DNA of 64,000 bases, taken from NCBI RefSeq assembly GCF_009389715.1, contig NC_052406.1, forward strand, positions 1,860,001 through 1,924,000, written 5' to 3'. The stretch is from Phoenix dactylifera (Eukaryota; Streptophyta; Magnoliopsida; Arecales; Arecaceae). Below are positions 11,006 through 22,935 of the stretch, in pieces; position 1 is the stretch's first letter, and each line of letters starts with the position of its first letter. Below the pieces are notes generated by a model. That model was not told the DNA's origin. It did not search any database and was given only the letters and a program-made list of their open reading frames with translations. A program made the translations under genes and the position numbers.

Positions 11006-11437
11006 ATATAAGGTATGGAAAGGATTAAATGTAACCTTATGCATAAAGAAAAGTTACCTTCATATTTGAGATCTATAATGTTTTGGATCTATAATATCTA
11101 AGTTATAATAAAATAATTTTATGATTGCAGCAGGGCTGATCTTTGAGATTGGGACTCTGAAGCTTGTCAAAACCCCACCAATTTCCACCAAATTTCGTTT
11201 GCAGTTGGCTCATCAAAACCGCGCTTCCCAGGAAGCAAAACCCGATCTGCACGCAGCTGAACGTGAAGCCACTGTGACACCTGTATCCAAATCCCCACGC
11301 GTCGCGTTCCTATTATTTCACAAGAAGCCTGTCCGCGGTCTCCCCCTAACACCTGTCTCGCTCCCCTTCCCCAACCCCCCGATATAACCGAGGCTGAGCC
11401 CTCGCGCTCTCTTCTCCGAGCTCGTACGCGTCTATTC
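11006..11437 (+). promoter_or_regulatory. Promoter and 5'UTR of the oxidoreductase gene
   Basis: The sequence between the solo LTR and the ATG becomes GC-rich from about 11210. A possible TATA-like word, GATATAAC, lies at about 11382-11389, 50 bases before the ATG. The GC-rich stretch continues into exon 1. The transcription start is not determinable from sequence alone. Confidence 0.4.
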
Positions 11438-14400
11438 ATGGCGGACTCCGCCCCCCAAACTCAAGCCTTCGATCTCGTCATCCTCGGCGCCTCCGGCTTC
11501 ACGGGAAAATACGTCGTCCGGGAAGCCCTCAAGTTCCTCGGCGCTCCGAATTCCCCTCTCAAAACCCTCGCCCTCGCCGGCCGCAACCCCTCCAAGCTCG
11601 CCCAATCCCTCGCCTGGGCCGTCGCCCCCTCCCCTCCTCCCACCATCCCCCTCATCTCCGCCGACGTCTCCGACCCTTCCTCCCTCCTCGCCCTCTGCCG
11701 TCGCACCAAGCTCCTCCTCAACTGCGTCGGCCCCTTCCGCCTCTATGGCGACCCCGTCGTCGCCGCCTGCGTCGAGGCCGGCGTCGACTACCTCGACATC
11801 TCCGGGGAGCCCGAGTTCATGGAGAGGATGGAGGCTAAATACCAAGAGAAGGCCGTAAAGGTGGGATCTTTGGTGGTTTCGGCCTGCGGGTTCGACTCGG
11901 TGCCGGCGGAGATGGGGCTGATGTTCAATTCGAGGCAGTGGGTCTCGCCGGCGGTGCCGAATCTGGTGGAGGCGTACCTGAGCTTGGAGTCGGAGACGAG
12001 GATTGTTGGGAACGTGGGGACCTACGAGTCGGCGGTGCTCGGGGTGGCCAATGCTGGGCAATTGCAGGAGCTCAGAAGGTCTAGGCCCAAAAGAGCTAGG
12101 CCTGCGGTAAGACAATTCTTCACCTCTATCAGTGTTAAACCTACACCGAAATTTCGATTGGTATTATGACTAATAGATATTATAAGTAGGAAAAAGCGGA
12201 GGAATCTGATCTTCTTTTTAAAGCTTATATCTTTGTATCTGCTTCTTTGTGTCATGCGGGGAATGGAAATTTTGCAAATAACAGGAGGATGTTTCTGCAG
12301 CAGCTGTTTCATCATCATGCCTTCATTGCTTTTTTATGCAAATCCTCTACTTCTTATCCACTGTAATCTAGACAGAGTTACATAGCACTGATTACCGTGC
12401 CCAGGTCATTTCCTTCTCTCATGTCCTCAAACTCCACTTCCATGTTTCTTCATACCTTGAACAAAATACATCTTTGCAATCACCCAGTAATCTCTATATT
12501 TATTCATCCTGTGCAATCTGGCTGGTACAGCTACAACTCTCCTCCATTGATAGAATCAACTAATCATTCCTTTCTTATTGTTTTCCCTGCTGTAGGAGCC
12601 CAATTTTTATAATACCCATTTTAGGTTTTTTGAACAAGGCTCTTCAGAAGCAGTCAAGCACACTGTTAACTCCTTTTGCTGTTAACTTTCTGTCTGGACA
12701 TTTAAAGGCCTCCATGATTCCAAGTCGAAAATTCTGCTGGACAGCGAAGACCTTGAAAAGAAGGAAGAGGCTTTGGATCTCTCCATTGAGGAATTAAATC
12801 TTAGAAGCAATCTCAATCATCTGTTGATGATATATTAGGCAAGGAGGAACTCTAGCGGAAAGAAGGAGTCCCAGCGGCTTAAGGAAGGCGATTGAAACAC
12901 TTTGTATTCCCCTAAGGTTGCGTTGGCTAGGAAGACTAGGATCCAGATCTTGTCATTGTTGGTGGATGGTCTTGAATATTTCAATCAAGGGATCTCTCAG
13001 AATCTCGGCTCCTACTTCAGACACCTGTTCGAGGACCAGAACAAACTGCCTGTTTCTCTGAACTGAGAGCAGCTCCTTGGGCCTCAGCTGCATGACCTTG
13101 ATCCTTTCACCTTTGAAGAAAATAAAAGCGTCGTCTTTGGATTTGGTAGCATGAAGGTCTGCCCTGAAGGTTATTCTTATTGGGATTTGGTTAAGGATGA
13201 TTTGTTGGTGAATTTTTTATGCATTTTTATAATGGTAGCTTCAGCGTCTCTCCTTTCAACTTTGCTTGCCCATCCCTTATACCTTAGAAGGAAGGCTCTG
13301 TCTGTCCTAAGGATTTTTGACCCATTAATTTGCTTAATGGTTATATAAGATGAATCACAAAATTGATGGCAGGTTGTCTAAATCTACTTTTTCTTTCTCT
13401 TGTTGATGAAGCCGAGTCTGCCTTCATCAAGGACAGACTCATGAGTCACTCATCCTTGTGAACTTCCTGTTTGCACATGAAGTCATCTCATACTACAAAG
13501 AATCAGGTACCAAAGGTGCTCTTTGTAAGCTTGATTTCGAAAAAGCATTTGATAACCTCAAACTGGAACCTCTTTTCCCTCCTCCAAGCTTGCAGCTTCC
13601 TTGAGACTTGGATCTAGTGGATTAAATCCTTATTTCCTCCTCCATTGATGTCTTCGTTGATAGATGCCTAAGTAACCGGTTCACAGGTCGAGGCGACCCA
13701 TTGTCTCCAAGCCTCTTCATCCTGACCGTTGACTTCCTTACCAAGCTCTTCTAACAAGTCGGCCATTATGTTGGTGGACTCTTCGATAACTTCTTAAGCC
13801 TACAATTAATCGATGATTCCCTCCTTTTCTGCAGTGCCACACCCTCCTGCTTGTCAGCTGCAACGGCCTTATTGTTGAATTTTGAGATTATTTCCAGCCT
13901 TAAATGTAACCTTTATAAGAGCTTTCTTGTGTGTATTAACCTGGAACCATTTGAAGCTGATTATTTGTCTAGGATTATGAATTCCAAGACTAGCTTGTTC
14001 CCTACTGGGGCTTGCTTCTTAGTGACAAAAGTCCCAGAAAAACATTATCGGTTGCTTAGAAAAGATAAATAGAAGCCTGGCGGATGGTTACCTTGTGCAA
14101 GCACTGTACTCTTCCTCACGGTCATTCACATGATCTGCATAAATTTTCAGGTCTTTATAAAGCTTGTTTCTCAAATTACATAAAATAGATGCATTAGATG
14201 CTTTACAGACTATATGCTCGAATTAGCTCCTTTTGGTCGTGTTCATATATTGATTTAAATTGACAAAAGGTTTATGCAATGTCTGCAAAATTATGTTTGT
14301 TTTGGGTCATATATAAGAAAGGAAATTTAACTCACAAGATCGAAAATCTGTTCAGAAAGGTACTTCAATGCAATCAGATTTATTTGTCAAATTTTTGATG

Positions 14401-15218
14401 CAATAATGTTTTTATCTTTTAACAAACATGCATTAGATGCTAAGTTAATAAAATTGGAGAGCAGGGAAAAAATAAATAAAATGAGAAATTTAGTGTCTAT
14501 TTCTGAGATGCTACTCTTATTGCAGATTCCAGGCCCCCCACCTCCCAAAGGACCATTAATAGAGCACCAAAAGTCAGTTGGACTTTGGGCAATCAAGCTC
14601 CCCTCTGCTGATGCCATTGTTGTCCGCAGAACACTTTCTGCTCTAACAGAGAACCCATATGGTCTCCAGGGTGTTGATGAAAGTGAAGAGCACATTGAGA
14701 AGAGGAAGAATTTCTGGCCAACGGTGAAGCCTGCTCATTTTGGTGTGAAGATTGGCACAAAATCTCTGTTGGGCATCGTGCGGTTCATCGTAACTGGATT
14801 GTTCATCGGCCTCTTTGGTACATTTGCTTTTGGGAGATCGCTGCTTCTAAAATTCCCTGAAATATTCTCTCTCGGGTGGTTCAGAAAGACAGGACCGACA
14901 GAGGAAGAGGTGAGAAGTGCTTCTTTCAAGATGTGGTTCATTGGAAGTGGCTACAGCAATGGCAGCCTTGCATCACAAGGTGGTGGAAAACCAGATACTG
15001 AAATAATCACCAGAATATCAGGCCCCGAGATTGGATACCTGACCACTCCAATTATCCTAGTTCAATGTGCTCTTATTGTGCTGCACCAGCGCGCTAACTT
15101 ACCCAAAGGAGGTGTCTATCCACCAGGGATTGTTTTTGGTCCAACCGATCTCCAAGAACGGCTCCAAGAAAATGGGATATCTTTTGAAATCATCTCAAAG
15201 AAGAGCCTCTCACGTTGA
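11438..15218 (+). CDS. Saccharopine dehydrogenase-like oxidoreductase (SCCPDH family), two exons
   Basis: Exon 1 is 11438-12106 (donor GCG|GTAAGA) and exon 2 is 14526-15218 (acceptor TTGCAG|ATT). Both join in phase 0 to give 453 residues, close to the length I recall for the plant homologue (about 454). Residues 12-23 form a Rossmann dinucleotide-binding start, DLVILGASGFTG. The segments LLLNCVGPFRLYGDPVVAACVEAG and YLDISGEPEFM are typical of the SCCPDH-like family. A hydrophobic segment at about residues 304-326 (LLGIVRFIVTGLFIGLFGTFAFG) suggests membrane attachment, as in relatives found on lipid droplets or membranes. The substrate is not established for this subfamily, so I do not assign lysine catabolism. 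The coding sequence is intact. The 2.4-kb intron holds a LINE relic, and a solo LTR ends 437 bases upstream of the ATG. Confidence 0.92.
12720..14000 (+). mobile_element. LINE (non-LTR retrotransposon) reverse-transcriptase relic in the oxidoreductase intron
   Basis: Frame-shifted translation reads as plant LINE reverse transcriptase: an SAFIKDRLMSHSSL-like block, LVNFLFAHEVISYYKESG, KGALCKLDFEKAFDNL (about 13515-13560), TGRGDPLSPSLFILTVDFL (about 13685-13740) and LIDDSLLFC where active enzymes have FADD (about 13805-13835). Many stops and frameshifts show it is dead. It lies in sense orientation within the intron 12107-14525. The limits are approximate; no poly(A) tail or target duplication was identified. 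Confidence 0.8.
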
Positions 15219-18200
15219 CCTCATGTTTCAGAGTTTAAAGGTCAGTCTTTGCCAATGTCGTTTTTGTTTATGTTATAATGCTGGTAGCTTGTTATAATCC
15301 TATAGGTAATGATGTTGCAATGGGACTCAATCCTAAACTATGTTAGGGATGCGTTGTTATATTATGCAATGGAATGCTACTGTTGATGCTATTACCATAT
15401 TTGAAGCAGCTGCAGGGCCATGAGGTCCATAGTGTTGTTAAATCTCATGTGCTATCTAATTAGAGAGGAGGTAAGCTGTTTCATGGCCATAATAATGGTG
15501 ACCATGGAAGGCACCGTGTAAATACTAAAGATGGAGTGAGAACAAATCAGGTGGTAGCTGGGAATAACAGCGGACCATGGATAAGCGGGTCTTGGATACT
15601 ATAGTAAGGACATGGAAGCAAGACCAGGATAATAATCAAGTCGAGTTTGGACCAAGTTCCCAACTCGTACTTCCAAAAGTTTTACTATCAACAGCAATCT
15701 CAAACAGGATGTAAATCTCCAGAAACAGCTTCACCAAAGCCATTCTAACTTCCATTGTCAATATTATTATTGCTTGGAAGTGACTCTCTCTAATGCTGCC
15801 TCACTATGAAAGTTCTAGTAACATTTACTAATCTCATTGATATGCAAGGTTTTAAATCTCGTGAGCCAGCTTTTCTGATTGCATTCTATGGAACGGAACA
15901 TGCCGTGGTTCCATCCTGTCTTGAAAGTTTGAGACAATATGGTGGGATGATGGCATCCCTATGCTCGATGGTATCCACATCCCACCGAATGTCCCACCAG
16001 GATTTGAAACCATACTGGTAAGATCCTCAGTTTGCTCCCACAATATCTCATCTTTTCTATTTGCTCGTGGCAGAAAATAATCCTGATAATCTTCAAGCCC
16101 TTGTAATATGTTGTAACCAGTTTGATGTATCTACTTCAGCTTCACTTGCAAATGTATTTTTTTGCATTGTCTTAAATTTCTAACTAGTAAGTATACTAGA
16201 ATCTGTTTATTTCTTTCTTTCTATCAGATTACAAAATCATGAAGATAAAAGCTCAAAGAAAACAGCAACAGCTAAGCCTATAGCTTGTATATGTGAACAG
16301 TTCAGTTTATAAAGTTGATGAAAGTTAGATTATTACTGACACCTTTAATTTGAGCCCACCCTATATTACTTAAAAAATTATTAACCGAATAAATTGGGTG
16401 GGGCGTCTCCGTGCCCACCATGTTATTAAAAACTGAGATAATGGTTATTCTGACAGAGGACCCAGATCGAGATTAACCACTATGTCAATTTATTTTGGCC
16501 TAGATGGGAAAATGGAGAATATGGAAAAAACTAAGGTTTTTCAGGATCTTAGCCAATATTTTAAGATGAAAATATTAAAATTCAGGAAAATATTAATTTA
16601 TAACTTGTAAAAACATCTATCAAAATGATACAGGAAAATATTGATGGATGTCCAATATCAATACAAACCGAGATTTTGTGAAAAATTTCTTGACACACAA
16701 TAAATTCAGTATGGCCCCAATATTCCATAATTTGTGTTATGTCATAGTAAGGAAGTTTTGAAGTTGGGAAATATTTTCTTTTAGTTCCGTCTATCCTTTT
16801 AATCTTTTTTGTGGAGTATCTTTTTTCTCTTCAAAATTTCCTTCACTTAACCATAAAAATATTCCCAAAATGTTGACCTTATACATCCTTCCTTACATGA
16901 TAGCATGTCAAGGAGAAGGGGGCCCGTTTCGTTTAAGTTGCGGAGGGATCACTTGATAGTGGTTTGTTGGGCTATTTGGAAAGAGCAGAACTAAACTTGC
17001 TAAGAAGAGCCCACTATTTTTTTGTCTTTTCAAGGATTCAGGGGTGCTTTGTAACTCAAAAAGGTATAAAGGTTTTGGCTGAAAGCTTACCATAGAGCAA
17101 GATACGCCATCTTGGTACCGGACCTTATACCGGTGCTATACTGTTACTATCACTTGGTACGTCTTACCAACTCTTATACCAGTACCGAATCAATATAGTA
17201 TGGTATGCTCTGTATCATTTGGTTCGGTATGGTATAGCATACCTTGCTATTGGGCATTGGAGAGTATAGAGATAATCATTTTGGTTATTGGTTTCATTGA
17301 CTCTCAATTAGTTGTTTGTATCCTACCTTTTCTTTTATTTTTTTAATCTTAGTAAATTAAAGGAGGAGGGGCTATCCCTCATCTCTTTTTTTTCCCAGTG
17401 AAAAAATGAATAAATTATTTGTTTAGTAAGATCATATAAAGAATTTTACCTTCTATGTGTTAAAAGATCTTCATTTATATCTTAGTAAGAGTTTCTTTTC
17501 TTAGTATACAGCCCTCTATTGTATTTGTCTAATATCATCTTAAGTGATGATTACCTACTACAAGGAATCTCTAAGGAAAAAGTTTATACTTTACAATTAT
17601 CATTGGTTCCCCTTAACAAATGCCCCCGAGTCATTGGTTAGGAATAGTTCCCTCACTATCTCAAATGACAGGTACTCTTGTTTGCAATGGATTACTTTAA
17701 GATTTTCATGGCAACTTAGAGTTCCTAATATAAATCAGTCACAAGCTTTATTTTCTAATTTTAACAACTCCAGTTCTACTACGTACACTTCCTATAATAA
17801 ATCTTAATCACTAATGTGGTGGGTTGGTGATTGAGATGAACAAACTTTAGAAAATTTCAGGGAGCAAATATTGAAACATAATTGATAATTAAAATGGTAT
17901 ATTTAACTATTCTTAAACAAGCAATAAGAATAACATACATCACTAATGATTAATTGGGGAAATTACCTTAAAGAACACACCTAGGGCATTCATTAACATT
18001 TCTCATCTTGATTTATAGTAATATGTGCTTGAATCTTCATTTGATTTTGTCAAGCTCCATCCACATAAATTTAATGTTGAGCACTAAAAATATTAATAAT
18101 CTTTAGTTGGCTCGAGGGGTCATTTTGTTGCCTACAATTTCAATTGTTGGAACTACAATTGCAATCGGAATTGTTAATGCAAATCGGTGTTTTTTTTGGT

Positions 18201-19270
18201 TGCCTATTATTGATAATTGTAAATAATTTGTAGCTGTTTGGTTGTTTGTGTTCAAAGATGTGGTAATTCTCTAAATATTTGAATAGGTTAACCCCCATAT
18301 AAGGGACAAACTATTTAATTTTTATTACATTTGACATATAATAATATTACTCATTACAATTTACTGACTTTAGTAATAGTTATATAATAATCATAATTTT
18401 TATCATGTTATTACAATTAAAATATTATATAATTTGATTATAATTTATTATTACACTAAACGATAATTATATATAACAACATTCATGATCTTGCTATATA
18501 TTAATATATTAGAATTAACATAATATATTATTAATGTAATATCCTATAATAACATTTTATAATATCTACTTGCTAACATAAAGATATATAATAATAATAC
18601 ATTATAATGACATATTCTGTAAGACTTTTAATTTAGTAAATAGTTTATCATAATAATTATTGATATACATAAATGTTTCATTGTAAAAAATACAATAATA
18701 ATTATTGCATCATTATAATGATGCAATTATTATATTATTACACTATATCAAAATAATACCATAACATTATAATAATTATAATCATTTTATATGATGATTA
18801 GTATGATATAAATCATTATAATATAGAATAAATCTTGTTACTATTACTATTATTATGAAATAAAAGAGCTATATGCTTTCAATAGGCACAAGCATTGCAA
18901 GGGACACAAGAATACTACCTATATAGTAGATATTTTGCAAAGCAAATCATGGTTGCTTGTCAATATATGCTGCAGCCAAAATAAATTTAATTTACAGAAC
19001 TTTCACAAGATTCGTTGAAATACGTGAAAATCAACAATTCATCTATAAGTAGCTCTTGGTGGATGCACACAAGATCCATGCCTAAATTGAACTCTCCAAA
19101 TTGAAATACTATTATTGATTAACCTACGCTAAATTGATCAGATTAAATTCCATACATACTAAATTTTCTTGTACCTTTCTCCTTCATTATTGTTTGACAT
19201 AGAGTCAACAGCAGCTCCCACTAGATGTGTAATAAAAACTAAAAGAATATTAAATTGCCTAATTAGCTGA
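15219..19270. other. Intergenic, AT-rich, repeat remnants only
   Basis: The first few hundred bases probably include the 3'UTR of the oxidoreductase gene. Around 15850-16020 and especially 17100-17240 there are words built on GGTACCGG / CGGTATGGTA, a style that recurs at 52470-52560, so these are dispersed repeats. From about 18290 to 18870 the sequence is almost pure A/T without a clear period. I see no coding region. Confidence 0.45.
17100..17240. repeat. Dispersed repeat with GGTACCGG / GGTATGGTA motifs
   Basis: Contains repeated inversions of the words TACCGG, TACCAG and GGTATGGTA, for example near 17116-17135, 17178-17190 and 17225-17240. A similar stretch occurs at 52470-52560. It is probably a fragment of a palindrome-rich dispersed element, with no ends defined. 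Confidence 0.5.
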
Positions 19271-19275
19271 GCAGA

Positions 19276-19390
19276 CTTAGCTCAGTTCTTTAGCATTCCT
19301 CTCCACATCCAAGAGGTCTCAGGTTCAGTTTCAAGTGATGACAAACCTATTGTGATTCTCAAAAGAAAAAAATCACTTAAAGGTTCAATA
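19276..19390 (+). mobile_element. Possible tRNA-derived SINE head
   Basis: TTAGCTCAGTT at 19276-19286 resembles a Pol III A box. About 35 bases downstream, GGTTCAGTTTC near 19322 resembles a B box, and the intervening text GCATTCCTCTCCACATCCAA is like a tRNA anticodon arm region in SINE heads. An A-rich stretch follows at about 19365. No intact tRNA fold or target duplication was found, so this is tentative. Confidence 0.35.
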
Positions 19391-19907
19391 ATACTTTCCA
19401 ATTCGGGATATTATTGCTAAATAATATATAGTTAGCTGACAAAATTTCTGCATATCTAACCGTGAATTCTATCTAATGAAAACCTTGTATATTAGAAGGA
19501 ATATTGTGACTGCTACCAAATAATCAATTCATAAATATAGGTCACTGGTTCGAACCAAACAAGAAGACCAAATAATTTTCTTTAAAGATGACTGATCATA
19601 AAAGCTAGCAGGACAACTAGTCATATATTATAAGGAACATAGTAACAAGAACCAAACAATCCATTCAATAAATTTAGGACACCACAATAGAACAAAGAAA
19701 AAGACCAAAATATTTCCCTAAAAGAAAGAACCGACCACAGAAGCATAGCAAAATATAAATCAAAACTAATTGCCACTTACATCCTATCAAATTGTACAGT
19801 TCATCCTCAGAGAAGTATGACTCAATTTTTTGGGTCATACATTGAAAATATGCGAGCCAAACAATCATGCAAGGGCACAGTATGCTGCCTTTCAAGTATT
19901 GTTCTTG

Positions 19908-20735
19908 TTTCTTCTTCTTCTTCTTCTTCTTCTTCTTCTTCTTCTTCTTCTTTTTCTTTTTTTTCTTTTTTTTTTTTTTTTTTTTTTTTGCTTTAACGCG
20001 TTCTTCAGACAACACGTGTCCGAATACATCCAAAAAAGTCAAAATACACAATCTCACATAGTGCCAATGACAGCTCCCTCTCTCCTGCCCACAGGGCGTA
20101 TCCTGAGTGGTGGGCTGCGTATGCAGCCACCCAGTCGGCCGTCCCATTGGCCTCTCTGAATACATGCGTGGCCTGAAAGGCCGCGCCATCCCTCACCATC
20201 ATCCCGATGTCCCAGATCGGAGGGTGGTCTGTGCTCTCGCCACTCGGTCCCTGCTCGATCCACCCAATAACTGTAGCCGAATCGCCCTCCAAGATGATCG
20301 AGCAAGCCCGCAACACCTGCCGCGCGTGGCGAAGACCTGCCCAGGCAGCTCGCAACTCTGCCCATGGAACTGATATGTCGAACAACTGGCAACCGCCTGC
20401 TGCCACTACCCTGGAATGAGTAGAGGAAGAGCATTCTGATAGGCAACGAGTAGAGAAAGAGAACTGTAGATGAAGAAAAGGGTGCCGTCGGGCACCGGCG
20501 GAGGAGGAGCACCGAAGACGCTAAGCATTTGATACCGAAGCGGATGGAGGAGAGCGAGGCGGCGACATAGAGGCCCTGTTGAGAGAAGAGCAGAGCTTGT
20601 CCGGCCATGGAGAGATCTCTCGCTCTTGTGCTCTGGCCAGCGATGTCTTGAGTGGACCAAGGAGGAGAATTCTGCTTCAGTGGCACGTGGTGGACTGACA
20701 TTGAATAACCACATTGCATGAGAGCATGGTCTCAA
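19908..20735 (-). mobile_element. 5'-truncated LINE with RNase H domain and poly(A) tail
   Basis: On the minus strand, from about 20406 to 20005, one frame reads as an RNase H-like domain of the RVT_3 type. It contains WAELRAAWAGLRHARQVL, IILEGDSATVIGWIEQ, THVFREANGTADWVAAYAAH and a terminal GCIRTRVV before a stop. Immediately downstream on that strand come about 25 A and then (AAG)n, seen on the + strand as (CTT)n followed by T25 at 19911-19989, which is the element's tail. The frame is open over 130 residues, so this copy is younger than the other LINE pieces here. Sequence up to about 20735 on the 5' side is GC-rich and may belong to it. Confidence 0.8.
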
Positions 20736-21523
20736 CTTGGGTTCGGCTCAACCAGAAAACAACCTGCCTGACTCGTTCATTGAATAGGACTAGGTTAAGG
20801 TTTTGTAGACTATAGATTTGGATAGAATATATATATATATATATTATATTATAATTGTGTTTTAGTCTGGTAAGCTATAAAATCATATGAATGTATCATC
20901 ACAATGTATAAATATTTGAAATGCCAATTAAATAAATATTAATCCAGCAATAATATCAAAAATATTTCTTTTGTCTTAAAACTTTTAAACTAATTAACAT
21001 AGTCTAACCCAACCTAACCTCACACGAACTCAAATCAATCTAGATTTAGCTTGAGACCAAAATGGATTTGAAAACTGAGTTTAGTACAAAGTTTGGATTT
21101 AGTGTTCTCACTAAATTTGACCTAATCTAACAACCAAGGAAACCCTAAATAACTGTAATAACTATTACTTCTTAAAATGAATGGCGCTACAATATCACAA
21201 CATTGTGCCATATAGTTCATTTGTAGCAATAGTTGCTTCTCAACTATTTTGAGTTGGTGCCAGACTCATCTTTTGAAGGGGACTCCAACACTACTATCGT
21301 ATGAATTTCTCATTCTTCTACATGCAGGTTATCAACGGACTCCCTAAGATGAGATATATTAGCTTTGATTTCAATAGCACCGACGGTCACCATATCGATT
21401 ATCGCATACAAAAAAAATGGGCAATAAGGTGGCAAATTGGTTAGCCGGGAAATCTATACGTAGTGAGCTACTTACTCTTCAAAGGACGGATGTGTGTGGT
21501 GTGAAATATCTAAAACTTTAGTT
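20736..21523. other. Intergenic, short AT repeats, no gene
   Basis: Contains a short (TA)n at about 20829-20843 and diverged CTAACC / CAAATC words (about 21000-21060). A fragment near 21330-21500 may be another decayed RNase H or host fragment, but I cannot read a consistent protein. Confidence 0.4.
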
Positions 21524-22210
21524 ATGCTCATTTGGTAAAATTTTTGATGGGGCAGAAAGTATTTTCTGACCCTCCAAAAATATTTTTGGATAAAATAAAA
21601 ATATTTGGTAAAAAAATCAGAAAGCTATTTTAGCTTTACTAGAAAGTTTAAACAACTTCTTAGAAGAAACTTCAAAATGGAGCTTTTTCAGAAAAAGCAC
21701 TTTTAGCATGCGTCGGGTAACTATTTTAATTTATAATTTTTTTCTCTTTTTGGACCAAACGGCCCATGATAAAATATTATAATTACAAAAATTAGTTCTT
21801 AAAAACATTATATTAATAAAATATAAATATATAATGATGATAATTCTAATATTTTATAACTTTTTTATTTGTATTATACTATAAATATTATATTATATTA
21901 CTATATTATAATAATAATATATTATATTATAGTAATATTATACTATATCATATATTTATGTATTAATATATATTATATTTTATTATGCTCTATTGTATAA
22001 TGTTATGCAATATTTTTTTATGGTTATTTTGTCATACCAAAAGTACTTTCTCAATTTGTCTATAGAATACATTTTAAAGTTTTATGGTAGTTTAGAAATG
22101 TAATTACCAAACATCAAATATCTTTTTATAAAAACTCTATTTCAAAAAATTTTGCTTCAAAAAGCTCGACTTTCGAAAATTCTACTGGCATTAGCTCTAT
22201 CAAATGGGTC
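21524..22210. mobile_element. Diverged second copy of the PIF/Harbinger-like family
   Basis: The left end reads ATGCTCATTTGGTAAAA and the right end CAAATGGGTC followed by TTA at 22211-22213. Both are mutated versions of the GGCCCTGTTTGG terminus at 6385. Subterminal text matches the other copy: GAAAGTATTTTCTGACCCTCC (21556 on) against 6417 on, and AAAAGTACTTTCTC (22039 on) against 7931 on, followed by a shared ATTACCAAAC... region. This copy lacks the GC-rich block and the three-fold tandem array, so it is about 690 bases. The exact left boundary is uncertain by a few bases. Confidence 0.65.
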
Positions 22211-22589
22211 TTATTTGTTTTGTTGTTTTGGCCACGTAATTTATGATGTGTTAGATAAACACTTTTCATGTATAATGTGTGAGATATCACATACATGGTT
22301 GCGGATGAAGAAAGTTATCCTCGCATTGTAGAGGCCCGTCGTAGGCACGCGTGTCAGCCACGTGTAAAATTCACGCCGATTAACCTATTGGTCCAAAAAG
22401 GCTGTCCGGTGTCCGTCGTTGAACAGCGTTACGTCGTGGTCCCGTCGCAATGCTCGCGCAGGTTCCGACTTCCTATGCGTACTTCGAACGCGACGAGATG
22501 CCTCCCGAGAACTAACCGTCCACGTGTCTCCTCGATATGACGGCTGTAGGCGGCCCGGACGCGACACGCGATTTAGGCCGAGTTTATGG

Positions 22590-22597
22590 AAACCCTA
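22590..22597 (+). promoter_or_regulatory. Telo-box (AAACCCTA) upstream of eIF5A
   Basis: AAACCCTA is a known element of promoters and leaders of plant translation-apparatus genes. Here it lies about 340 bases upstream of the eIF5A ATG, next to GGCCC/GGGCC words (22598-22617) that resemble site II motifs. A TATTTAA at about 22650 is a candidate TATA box. Function is inferred from position and gene class. Confidence 0.5.
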
Positions 22598-22680
22598 GGC
22601 CCCGGCAGAATCCGGGCCGCCTCCATGTTTAAGGCCTAGATATTTAAGGCAGTTCCCGCGAGCATTCGCCGGTTCTCTTG

Positions 22681-22737
22681 CCGTCTCTCTCTCTCTCTCT
22701 CTCTCTCTCTGCTCCCCTCTCTCGCTCTCTCTCACCC
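22681..22737 (+). repeat. (CT)n tract in the eIF5A leader
   Basis: A CT microsatellite followed by mixed C/T sequence, about 200 bases before the ATG and just downstream of the presumed core promoter. Pyrimidine-rich leaders are common in highly expressed plant genes. Introns in the 5'UTR cannot be excluded: a GGTAACC donor-like site lies at about 22749. Confidence 0.6.
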
Positions 22738-22935
22738 CTCTGCGGGAAGGTAACCGAAACCTAATCCTAATTCTTGTCCTTTCTCTTCTCTACTTCGCGC
22801 CTCCTTCAATTTCTAGATCTGGTGATATGGGCTAGGTTTTCTTCGATCGATCCTTAGTACTTTTGATTTCTTGGTTCTGATCTCGGTTTTTTGAATTGGA
22901 TCTTTGTAGCGCGGTAGATTTTGATATCAGGAGGC

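Noticed and set aside
11432-12115. 227-codon frame antisense to oxidoreductase exon 1
   Set aside because: A GC-driven shadow of a well-supported exon; its translation is low-complexity and unlike any family I know.
19674-20189. Minus-strand frame containing a long poly-Lys run
   Set aside because: The Lys run is the A-rich tail of the LINE read as protein; the frame crosses the element boundary.
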